Origin: Phycisphaerae bacterium
Lineage (GTDB): Bacteria > Planctomycetota > Phycisphaerae > UBA1845 > UTPLA1
DNA length: 12,591 bases
Reading direction: 5' to 3'
NCBI GenBank assembly: GCA_016935885.1
Contig: JAFGQA010000281.1
Location: forward strand, 1-12,591
Of the stretch, positions 5,764 through 12,591 are shown piece after piece. Positions within the stretch are counted from its first letter, which is position 1; each line of letters starts with the position of its first letter. Position numbers and translations under genes: made by a program. The notes below the pieces were generated by a model. It was not told where the DNA came from. It ran no database searches and saw only the letters and a list, made by a program, of their open reading frames with translations.

Positions 5764-7305
5764 ATGAAAGCCGAACAAACCCAGCGATCCGCCCAATACC
5801 TGCGGCCGGGGCGGGCTTGGATCTGGCCGGTCTTAATCACCGTCGCGTTTCTCGCAGGTGGCGGCGGCGGCTTCTGGGCGGCGCTACGTTGGGCCGGCGC
5901 TGCTCCCGCCGGCGGGACACAAGCGGCGAGTGCCGATGACACGGAGCGGTTATACACCTGCGGAATGCACCCTAACGTCATCCAGAAAGGACCGGGTGAA
6001 TGCCCCATCTGCCACATGAAGTTGACGCCGCTCAAGCAGAGTGACGAGGAAGGTGGCACCGCGGAGGGTGGCCCGCAAGAGCGCAAGGTCCTTTACTGGC
6101 GGGCCCCGATGGATCCGAGCTACATCTCGGAGAAGCCGGGCAAGAGCCCGATGGGGATGGATCTGGTGCCGGTGTACGCTGATGAGACCCAATCCGCCAC
6201 CGGAAAGACAATCAAGATCGATCCGGTGACGATCCAGAACATGGGTATCCGGACGACGACGGTCCAGCGCGGCCCCCTCGTCAAGACCATCCGGACCGTG
6301 GGACGCGTCGATTATAACGAACAGACCGTCACGTTCATCGACACCAAGTTCGAAGGCTGGATCGAGAAGTTGCACGTCGACGAGACCGGCATCCAGGTCG
6401 ATAAGGGTGACCCCCTCTTCAAAGTGTACTCGCCCAGGCTTTACGCCGCCCAGGAGGAGTACCTGGCCGCGCTGCGCGGCGTGGAGCGTCTCGCCGGCAG
6501 CACGGTGGCCGAAATACATGAACAGGCGCAACAATTGGTGAAGGCAGCCGAGGTGCAATTGAAGTACTTCGATGTTTCCGATGAGCAAATCGACGAGCTG
6601 CGCCGTGCGAAGGAGATTACGAAGACCTTGACGATCCACTCGCCCGCCCGCGGCATCGTCACCGAGAAGATGGCACTGGAAGGCATATACGTGAAGCCCG
6701 GCATGCGGCTGTTCACGATCGCCGACCTGTCACGCGTGTGGGTTTACGTGGACATCTATGAGTATCAGTTGCCCTGGGTCCGCGTGGGCCAGGAAGCACG
6801 GATGACGCTGCCGTACGTTCCCGACCGTGAGTTCGTCGGCCACGTCGTCTACGTTTACCCCTATCTCGAAAAACAGACGCGCGTCGTGAAGGTTCGACTC
6901 GAGTTCGAGAACCCGACGCTCGAACTCAAGCCTGAGATGTACGCCAACGTGATGTTGTACGCCGACCTGGACCGCAACGCACTGCTGATCCCGCGCGAGG
7001 CGTACATAGACTCGGGAACGCGCAAGGTCGCGTTTGTCACGCGTGGCGATGGCAAGTACCAACCGCGCGACATCGAAGTCGGCGTCGAGGCCGAGGACGG
7101 GATGGTCGAGGTTCGCTACGGGCTCGACGAGGGCGACCAAGTCGTTACCAGTGGGCAGTTCATGCTCGACGCGGAGAGCAAGCTGAAGGAAGCCATTGCG
7201 AAGATGCTCAAATCCCAGAAGTCTCCAGCACCGGTATCCGAGCCGATCGGCCACGGCATGCCTGAGAAAGCCAGCAAGCCGATGCCGGCCGGACATAGTC
7301 ACTGA
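5764..7305 (+). CDS. cusB: CusB-type RND periplasmic adaptor with heavy-metal-binding domain
   Basis: A 513-residue membrane-fusion protein linking the RND pump to the outer-membrane duct. The start is ATG 5764 with GGAGG (5750-5754) nine bases upstream; the TTG at 5755 directly touches that site and is less likely. Residues 19-41 are a membrane anchor or uncleaved signal. Residues 64-90 form a heavy-metal-binding domain (YTCGMHP ... GECPICHMKL; Cys 66, 80, 83, Met 68, His 69). Residues 111-138 are the CusB-typical APMDPSY ... SPMGMDLVPVY segment, rich in Met and without cysteines. The lipoyl/barrel-sandwich half-motifs, a helical hairpin (~210-290) and the beta-barrel (KPGMRLFTIADLSRVWVYVD) follow. 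The C-terminus is Met/His-containing (GHGMPEKASKPMPAGHSH). Such proteins take Cu(I)/Ag(I) from carriers and trigger the pump. It sits between its duct and pump partners. Confidence 0.95.
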   Translation: MKAEQTQRSAQYLRPGRAWIWPVLITVAFLAGGGGGFWAALRWAGAAPAGGTQAASADDTERLYTCGMHPNVIQKGPGECPICHMKLTPLKQSDEEGGTAEGGPQERKVLYWRAPMDPSYISEKPGKSPMGMDLVPVYADETQSATGKTIKIDPVTIQNMGIRTTTVQRGPLVKTIRTVGRVDYNEQTVTFIDTKFEGWIEKLHVDETGIQVDKGDPLFKVYSPRLYAAQEEYLAALRGVERLAGSTVAEIHEQAQQLVKAAEVQLKYFDVSDEQIDELRRAKEITKTLTIHSPARGIVTEKMALEGIYVKPGMRLFTIADLSRVWVYVDIYEYQLPWVRVGQEARMTLPYVPDREFVGHVVYVYPYLEKQTRVVKVRLEFENPTLELKPEMYANVMLYADLDRNALLIPREAYIDSGTRKVAFVTRGDGKYQPRDIEVGVEAEDGMVEVRYGLDEGDQVVTSGQFMLDAESKLKEAIAKMLKSQKSPAPVSEPIGHGMPEKASKPMPAGHSH

Positions 7306-7325
7306 CTCGAACAGAGGCCTTTGCC

Positions 7326-8708
7326 ATGCGCTACGTAATTCTGAGTTTCGTGCCAGCTCTCGTCGGCGTTTCGCTGCTCGTGGGCGCAGACCGCGGTCAG
7401 ACGACGCCGTCATCCCAACCGAGCGCCTCGGGAATACCCGCCGGCGCCCACTATGCATGCCCGATGGAAGCGCATCCGGACGAGGATGATCCGGCGCGCC
7501 GGGGCGCGTATTTCTCGAGAGAAGCGGGGAAATGCCCATCGTGCGGCATGACCCTCAAGCCGCTCGATGAGTTGGCGTGGGCGCAGGCGCGTCGCGCGGC
7601 TGCCGGCGCCGAGATAGCGTACACCTGCCCGGATCACCAGCACGTGTATTCCAAGACGGAGGGCGATTGCCCGCGCTGTGGCCGAAAGCTCGAATCGTTC
7701 AAGGTGATGTACACGTGCCCCGACCCCCAACACGCCGGTCAGATCAGCACGCAGCCAGGAACGTGCCCCGAGTGCAAGCGCAAGTTAACGCCGTACCGCG
7801 GCGTCTGGTTGGCGCCGGAAATGGCTGAAGACAATGTGCCTCCGAACCCGGAAGTAGCAGAGAGTGCTGCGTACCGCTGCCCGGTGCATCCGCTGGCGCA
7901 CAGCGCCCGGGCGGGCAAGTGCCCGATTTGCGCCCACAAGCTCGAATCAGCGGGTGGCGTTTCGGAAGCCGAGCAGGACCACTCGAAGTTCATTCCGCCA
8001 GGCGCAAAACTCGTCTGTCCCATGGAGGAGTGCTGGCACTTTTCTTCAGAGCCTGGCGAGTGCCCAAAGTGCGGCATGAAGCTGAAGCCGATCGATGCCG
8101 TGGACTGGGCGAAGGCGAAACTCACACAGGCGCGCTCTGCCGATGCCGGTGCCGCGTTCGTCTGCCCAATGCACCCTGACCAGACTTCCGCGACGCGCGG
8201 GACCTGTCCCACTTGTGGCATGCAGCTTGTTGCCCGCGAGGCCGTGCCGAAACCCACCAGCGCGCCCGCCGTCATCACTGTGCAGATGGACTATCTGATG
8301 GAGCACTACCTGGAGCTCCAGAAGCGCTTTGCGTCAGATCGCACCAAGGATGTCGCGCTGCATGCGCTCGGATTGGTGTGTGCGGTCGACGAGATCCTCA
8401 AGCACGTGGACGATCCAGAAGCCAAGTTGCCGCCGGAGTTCGCAGCCGCCGCGCGGACGCTACGTGCGGCGGCCATCAAGACGAACGGCAAGGACCTCGA
8501 CGCCGACCGCGTGACCTTTGTCGAGCTCGGCGCGGCGATGCGCACGCTCGTCGAGCACGTCCGACCCGACAAAGAGCGCTTCCCCAGGATCTACGTCTTC
8601 CACTGCCCGATGACCAAGGGAGACTGGCTCCAGTCATCGGACGAGATGGCCAACCCGTTCTACGGCTTCAAGATGCTCAAGTGTGGCGAACTGCAGGCGA
8701 CGAAGTAG
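7326..8708 (+). CDS. Exported protein with six heavy-metal-binding repeats and a DUF3347-like domain
   Basis: A 460-residue protein starting at ATG 7326 with AGAGG eight bases upstream. Residues 1-21 form a signal peptide. Six HMBD-type units [YFL]-x-C-P ... C-P-x-C-x-x-x-L follow near residues 43-80, 99-125, 129-157, 183-209, 229-255 and 278-303. Units 1, 5 and 6 keep the canonical CPM and CGM methionines; units 2, 3 and 4 have CPD or CPV with CGR, CKR or CAH. From ~315 a helical domain begins with VITVQMDYLMEHYLELQKRF. It ends with FHCPMTKGDWLQ and NPFYGFKMLKCGEL (Cys 427, 453), the pattern of DUF3347 domains seen in copper-efflux proteins. It probably binds several metal ions and hands them to the CusB/CusA pump encoded on either side. 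One or two such units are usual in adaptors; six in a stand-alone protein is uncommon in my knowledge. Confidence 0.9.
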   Translation: MRYVILSFVPALVGVSLLVGADRGQTTPSSQPSASGIPAGAHYACPMEAHPDEDDPARRGAYFSREAGKCPSCGMTLKPLDELAWAQARRAAAGAEIAYTCPDHQHVYSKTEGDCPRCGRKLESFKVMYTCPDPQHAGQISTQPGTCPECKRKLTPYRGVWLAPEMAEDNVPPNPEVAESAAYRCPVHPLAHSARAGKCPICAHKLESAGGVSEAEQDHSKFIPPGAKLVCPMEECWHFSSEPGECPKCGMKLKPIDAVDWAKAKLTQARSADAGAAFVCPMHPDQTSATRGTCPTCGMQLVAREAVPKPTSAPAVITVQMDYLMEHYLELQKRFASDRTKDVALHALGLVCAVDEILKHVDDPEAKLPPEFAAAARTLRAAAIKTNGKDLDADRVTFVELGAAMRTLVEHVRPDKERFPRIYVFHCPMTKGDWLQSSDEMANPFYGFKMLKCGELQATK

Positions 8709-8739
8709 ACGTTACGGGCCGACAGAAGGATAGTGAGGC

Positions 8740-11700
8740 ATGATTGCCAAGATCATCGAAATCTGCGGTCGCAATCGGCTGCTCGTGCTGCTGCTGACCG
8801 GCTTTGTCGTTGCGGGCGGCATCTGGGCAATCTACAACATCCGGCTCGACGCGATACCCGACCTGTCCGACGTGCAGGTGATCATCTTCACCGAGTATCC
8901 GGGGCAGGCCCCGCAGGTCGTCGAGGATCAGGTCACCTACCCGCTTACGACTTCGATGCTGGCCGTGCCCTACGCAAAGGTCGTTCGGGGCTACTCCTTC
9001 TTCGGACTCTCATTCGTATACATCATCTTTGAAGACGGCACAGATATCTATTGGGCTCGTTCGCGCGTCCTGGAGTATCTCAACTATGTCTCGAACCGCC
9101 TTCCGTCGGGCGTGACGCCGCAGTTGGGACCGGACGCAACGGGTGTGGGCTGGGTCTACGAATACTCCCTTCGCAACGGGTACTACTGCCCCGAACATCC
9201 CAACGGGATGTATCACGATCCGGAAGATTCCAACGCCTGGTACGCCGCGATTGAGGACGCCCCCGAGGATGTCCGTGACCGCCTCGAGCGTGTTCGCATG
9301 TTCGAACACGGTGGCATTTGCCCCTGGGATGGCGAGACGGAGCTGAAGCTCGCCGAGTACGACCTCTCCGAGCTGCGCAGCCTTCAGGACTGGTACCTGC
9401 GCTTCGAGTTGACGGCCGTCAACGGCGTCGCCGAGGTCGCGCCGGTCGGCGGCTTCGTGCGTCAGTATCAAGTCGTCGTCGATCCGGATCGGCTGCTGGC
9501 TTACAACCTCCCGCTCAGCCAGGTCAAAATGGCCATCAAGATGTCGAACAGCGACGTTGGTGGCCGCGTGCTGGAGATGTCCGAGACCGAATACATGGTG
9601 CGCGGTCGGGGCTACCTCGCACAGCTTTCACCGGGGCAAGTTCGGGAAGCGCGGGCCGACGGCATCCCGCTGTCACGCGTTCGCGCCGCGCAGGGCATCG
9701 ACGACCTGAAGAAGATCGTCATCCGCGCGAATCCCGACGGAACTCCCGTCTACCTCCGTGACGTGGCGGATGTCCAACTCGGTCCGGAGCTGCGACGCGG
9801 CCTCGCTGAGGCCGACGGCGAAGGCGAAGTGGTTGGCGGCATCGTTGTCATGCGCTTCGGTGAAAACGCGCTCAAGGTCATCCACGACGCCAAGAAGAAG
9901 CTCGACGCGCTGCGGCCGGGTCTGCCCCCGGGCGTCGACATCATAACGGAGTACGACCGCTCCGCGCTGATTGAGCGTTCGGTGGACACCCTGAAAGAGA
10001 AGCTCATCGAGGAAATGATCGTTGTGGCGATTGTCTGCGCGATCTTCCTGCTGCACCTGCGCAGCAGCCTCGTGGCGATCTTCGTGATCCCCACCGCCGT
10101 GCTGGCCAGCCTCATCATCATGCACGCGATGGGCCTCAACGCGAACATCATGAGCCTCGGCGGAATCGCGATCGCAATCGGCGCCATGGTCGACAGCTCG
10201 ATCGTCATGGTCGAGAATGCGCACAAGCACTACGAGCGCGACAAGGGAAAGAAGCCGCACGCCGATATCATCATCGACGCCGCGAAGGAAGTCGGCCCGA
10301 CGCTCTTCTTCTCGCTGGCGATCATCACCGTCAGCTTTCTGCCGATCTTCGTGCTCGGCGAACAGAGCGGTCGGCTGTTCAAGCCGTTGGCTTTCACCAA
10401 GACTTTTGCCATGGGCGCATCGGCGCTCTTGGCCATCACGGTCGTTCCGGTTCTCATGATCTACTTCATCCGCGGCCGCATCCCCAACGAGCAGACCAAC
10501 CCGATCAGCCGCATCTTGCAGCGCATCTACGAACCGTTCTTCTGGGCGGCGATGAAGGGCAAATACGTCACACTGCTCCTTGCAGCCCTGCTGGTCGCAA
10601 GTGCGATTCTGCCGTTGCAGGAGTACATCTTCGGTCGGCAGGTGGTCGGGGAGAAACTACCCTTCCTCAAGCTCAGCAGCCAGGTCGGCAGCGAGTTCAT
10701 GCCGCCGTTGGACGAGGGCGACCTACTGTACATGCCGACCACCGACCCTGGCATCAGCATCACCAAGGCCCGCGAGTTGCTACAGCAGACGGACGCGTTG
10801 ATCGCCACGTTTCCGGAGGTCCACCACGTCTTTGGCAAGATCGGTCGAGCCGAGACGGCGACCGATCCTGCACCGCTGAGCATGATCGAAACGACCATCA
10901 TGCTGGAGCCGGATCACGAAGAATGGCGCAAGCGGCATTTCAGCCGCTGGTTCGACTTTCTACCCGGCTGGTTGAAGACGTACTCCGGCCTGACGTACTT
11001 CTGGCCCGAGGAGCGCCCGATCACGATCGACGAGCTCAGTTATGGCTGGGAAGAACCCGACGGCACGCGCGTGGACGGACTCGACGACGTCGTGGCGTTC
11101 CCCGGCCTGACCAACGCGTGGACGATGCCGATCAAGACGCGGATTGACATGTTGAGCACAGGTATCAAGACACCCGTGGGTATCAAGATTATGGGCGACG
11201 GCCTCTCGGTGTTGGGGGATCTGGCGGAGCGGATTGCCGCCGAGGTCCGCACGCTGCCGGGCACGCTGAGCGCATACCCGGAGAAAACTGTCGGCGGAAA
11301 CTATGTCGATTTCAACATCAACCGCGACGAGATTGCCCGCTATGGCCTGCGCGTGGCCGACGTGCAAGATGTCATTCTGACCGCGATGGGCGGCATGAAC
11401 ATCACGTCGACCGTTGAGGGGCTCGAACGCTACCCTGTCAACCTGCGCTACAAACGCGAACTGCGCGACAACATCCCGGCGCTCAGGCGGACGTTGGTCT
11501 CGACACCGTCCGGCGCCCAGGTACCGCTAGCGCAGCTTGCGGACATCGAAATTCACAAAGGTCCGCCGGGCATCAAGAGCGAGAGCGCCCGCAAGAACGC
11601 CTGGATCTACGTCGATCTCACCACGAGCGACGTGGGCGGCTGGGTTGCACGGGCCAAGAGCCACGTCGCACAGAGAGTGCAGATTCCCGCTGGATACAGC

Positions 11701-12297
11701 CTCGTCTGGTCCGGCCAGTACGAATATATCCAAGCCGCCAATCAGCGTCTGGCCATCGCCATCCCGGCCGTCTTCGTCCTGATCGTCTTGCTGCTGTATC
11801 TGTCACACGGGAGCTGGTTCGACACGTGTGTGGTGTTGCTGGCCGTGCCCTTCAGCCTGATCGGCGCGATCTGGTTCATGTACTTTGCCGACTACAACAT
11901 GTCGCTGGCGGTCTGGGTGGGGCTCATTGCGCTGGCCGGCCTCGACGCCGAGACCGGCATGGTGATGCTGCTCTACCTGCACAACAGTTACGATCGCCGC
12001 AAGGCCGAGGGCCGGATGAACTCGCTGGCGGACCTCAAGACGGCCATCCACGAGGGCGCGGTGCTACGCATTCGGCCCAAGACGATGACGGTCATGACGA
12101 CCATGCTCGGTCTACTCCCGATCATAATCGGGGCGGGCACCGGCTCGGACGTCATGAAGCGCATGGCCGCGCCGATGTTCGGCGGCCTGCTGACGAGCTT
12201 CGCTATGGAGTTGTTGATCTACCCCGTGATCTTCCTGGTCGCCAAGCAGTTCCAGGTCTGGCGACTGAAAGTTGCGGCACAGGCTTCCAGCCTGTGA
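8740..12297 (+). CDS. cusA: CusA-type heavy-metal efflux RND pump with family-atypical insertions
   Basis: A 1185-residue inner-membrane proton/metal antiporter; E. coli CusA is about 1047. AGAAGGA (8724-8730) lies 9 bases before ATG 8740. It shows the first helix (~14-33), IPDLSDVQV, the TM4 motif GAMVDSSIVMVENAHK (Asp485), LAGLDAETGMVML (Glu1071) and RIRPKTMT (Lys1114), matching the proton-relay positions of CusA. The metal-site methionines also align: FMPPL (Met654), PLSMIETTI (Met715) and RIDMLSTGIK (Met804). That favours Cu(I)/Ag(I) over divalent ions. Extra segments relative to CusA lie at ~145-207 (with C150, H153, H159, H190, C194), ~297-319, ~625-645 and ~731-780. The 3' end is formed by a REP-like palindrome whose AGCCTGTG arm supplies the TGA. 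It is the last large gene of the cluster. Confidence 0.96.
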   Translation: MIAKIIEICGRNRLLVLLLTGFVVAGGIWAIYNIRLDAIPDLSDVQVIIFTEYPGQAPQVVEDQVTYPLTTSMLAVPYAKVVRGYSFFGLSFVYIIFEDGTDIYWARSRVLEYLNYVSNRLPSGVTPQLGPDATGVGWVYEYSLRNGYYCPEHPNGMYHDPEDSNAWYAAIEDAPEDVRDRLERVRMFEHGGICPWDGETELKLAEYDLSELRSLQDWYLRFELTAVNGVAEVAPVGGFVRQYQVVVDPDRLLAYNLPLSQVKMAIKMSNSDVGGRVLEMSETEYMVRGRGYLAQLSPGQVREARADGIPLSRVRAAQGIDDLKKIVIRANPDGTPVYLRDVADVQLGPELRRGLAEADGEGEVVGGIVVMRFGENALKVIHDAKKKLDALRPGLPPGVDIITEYDRSALIERSVDTLKEKLIEEMIVVAIVCAIFLLHLRSSLVAIFVIPTAVLASLIIMHAMGLNANIMSLGGIAIAIGAMVDSSIVMVENAHKHYERDKGKKPHADIIIDAAKEVGPTLFFSLAIITVSFLPIFVLGEQSGRLFKPLAFTKTFAMGASALLAITVVPVLMIYFIRGRIPNEQTNPISRILQRIYEPFFWAAMKGKYVTLLLAALLVASAILPLQEYIFGRQVVGEKLPFLKLSSQVGSEFMPPLDEGDLLYMPTTDPGISITKARELLQQTDALIATFPEVHHVFGKIGRAETATDPAPLSMIETTIMLEPDHEEWRKRHFSRWFDFLPGWLKTYSGLTYFWPEERPITIDELSYGWEEPDGTRVDGLDDVVAFPGLTNAWTMPIKTRIDMLSTGIKTPVGIKIMGDGLSVLGDLAERIAAEVRTLPGTLSAYPEKTVGGNYVDFNINRDEIARYGLRVADVQDVILTAMGGMNITSTVEGLERYPVNLRYKRELRDNIPALRRTLVSTPSGAQVPLAQLADIEIHKGPPGIKSESARKNAWIYVDLTTSDVGGWVARAKSHVAQRVQIPAGYSLVWSGQYEYIQAANQRLAIAIPAVFVLIVLLLYLSHGSWFDTCVVLLAVPFSLIGAIWFMYFADYNMSLAVWVGLIALAGLDAETGMVMLLYLHNSYDRRKAEGRMNSLADLKTAIHEGAVLRIRPKTMTVMTTMLGLLPIIIGAGTGSDVMKRMAAPMFGGLLTSFAMELLIYPVIFLVAKQFQVWRLKVAAQASSL
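12278..12296. repeat. REP-like palindrome overlapping the cusA stop codon
   Basis: CACAGGCT (12278-12285), TCC, AGCCTGTG (12289-12296) is a perfect 8-bp inverted repeat with a 3-base loop. The TGA of the pump gene (12295-12297) begins in its last bases, so the C-terminal residues QASSL are encoded by the repeat. Another frame of the same bases reads GTGFQPV, a string I recall as recurring in planctomycete annotations, consistent with an interspersed repeat. It lies 32 bases before the small ORF and would form a hairpin in the transcript. Confidence 0.75.
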
Positions 12298-12328
12298 AAC
12301 CTACGCTCACTCTGACCGGAGGAACGCA

Positions 12329-12415
12329 ATGATCCTGTCTAACCTGCTGTACATCTTCCTGGCTCAGTTGTTAACGTTCGTCTTTGATCTCATCCGTTCC
12401 GTGATCGGAGTCTGA
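12329..12415 (+). CDS. Candidate 28-residue hydrophobic membrane peptide
   Basis: A small ORF starts at ATG 12329, five bases after a strong GGAGGA binding site (12318-12323), and ends at TGA 12413-12415. The peptide begins MILSNLLYIFLAQLLTFVF and ends DLIRSVIGV: a single hydrophobic helix of about 19 residues followed by one Asp and one Arg. It lies 31 bp downstream of the RND pump in the same direction. Single-helix peptides associated with transport proteins are known (AcrZ with the RND pump AcrB, KdpF with KdpABC), so an accessory subunit of this pump is a reasonable guess. The sequence shows only a well-placed binding site, a clean ORF and a membrane-like composition. I recognise no family. 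Confidence 0.6.
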   Translation: MILSNLLYIFLAQLLTFVFDLIRSVIGV

Positions 12416-12591
12416 AGGAGGCACACTGGTCCGGGGGGATCCGCTGTGCAGGATCTTCAGGTCAGGGGAGGTCCACCATCTAGAGCAGTCTAAGCTTGAG
12501 ATTTCCTATGCCGCCGACGCCGATCCGAACCGCGACCGTGAGGGAGCGGTCAGCCTTCACCCTTGAAGAACGTCGGCAGACTGGTCATCCC
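12416..12591. other. Right edge, no convincing gene
   Basis: AAGGAGG (12415-12421) directly after the small ORF is a strong binding-site-like sequence, but no ATG, GTG or TTG follows at a usable distance; the nearest possibility is CTG at 12426. An ATG at 12508 opens a frame to the window end, but most of its visible codons come from the hairpin repeat at 12529-12550. No T-run terminator is visible after the cluster. Confidence 0.4.
12529..12550 (+). repeat. REP-like hairpin with tandem G-A mismatches and a GNRA-type loop
   Basis: The 22 bases fold as ACCGC paired with GCGGT (5 bp), then a GA/GA internal pair able to form tandem sheared G-A pairs, then CC/GG, closed by GTGA (GUGA in RNA, a GNRA tetraloop). 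The core GACCGTGAGGGAGCGG resembles an interspersed sequence I recall from planctomycete genomes, though I cannot verify this here. It could be a dispersed repeat, a transcript-end structure or a structured RNA element. Confidence 0.5.

Noticed and set aside
11826..12332. 168-residue + strand frame overlapping the end of cusA
   Set aside because: It is a shadow frame of the pump gene. Its end (GTGFQPV) is the REP-like palindrome read in another frame.
12415..12560. A further gene after AAGGAGG at 12415-12421
   Set aside because: No ATG, GTG or TTG follows at a workable spacing. The frame from CTG 12426 has no recognisable content and runs through the hairpin repeat.
12508..12591. Partial gene from ATG 12508 to the window end
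   Set aside because: There is no clear ribosome binding site, and many of the 28 visible codons come from the hairpin repeat and its flanks. Too little remains to support a gene.
1..12591. CRISPR array or rRNA genes
   Set aside because: No regularly spaced direct repeats of suitable length and no rRNA-like sequence were seen.

Overview
The window looks like GC-rich DNA from a member of the Planctomycetota or a close relative, probably from a metagenome. This rests on the codon bias, a tRNA-linked tyrosine recombinase of a type I associate with that phylum, an interspersed palindrome whose translation contains GTGFQPV, and CusA/CusB-type proteins with family-atypical insertions. All supported genes are on the + strand. 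The taxonomy is inference; no rRNA or other marker gene is present.

Region 1 (about 1-1753) is a decaying mobile element. It holds the C-terminal half of a tyrosine recombinase, broken by a 20-bp tandem duplication, and then a 49-nt remnant of the 3' half of a tRNA-Arg (minus strand, anticodon TCG), which reads as an attachment-site core. Next come a small ORF whose stop overlaps (ATGA) the start of an HNH endonuclease pseudogene with an in-frame TAG, and a truncated ParB-like domain protein. Integrase, att core and phage-type genes lie in the order expected around an attP.

Region 2 (1754-2376) is about 620 bp with no gene I can support, only two short perfect dyads.

Region 3 (2377-12415) is a heavy-metal efflux and metal-handling cluster, most likely for Cu(I)/Ag(I). 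In order it encodes: an exported protein with three YHS/TRASH-like domains; an exported protein with one YHS domain, an acidic/His linker and a DUF2231-like membrane domain; an outer-membrane lipoprotein of the TolC/CusC type, preceded by a short overlapping leader ORF; a CusB-type adaptor with an N-terminal heavy-metal-binding domain; an exported protein with six heavy-metal-binding domains and a C-terminal DUF3347-like domain; a 1185-residue CusA-type RND pump carrying several insertions; and a candidate 28-residue membrane peptide with a strong ribosome binding site. The proposed logic is that the YHS and HMBD proteins capture metal in the periplasm and pass it to the CusCBA-type channel for export. 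No regulator, CusF or copper ATPase is in the window.

Region 4 (12416-12591) has a REP-like hairpin and no convincing gene. A second REP-like palindrome supplies the stop codon of the pump gene.
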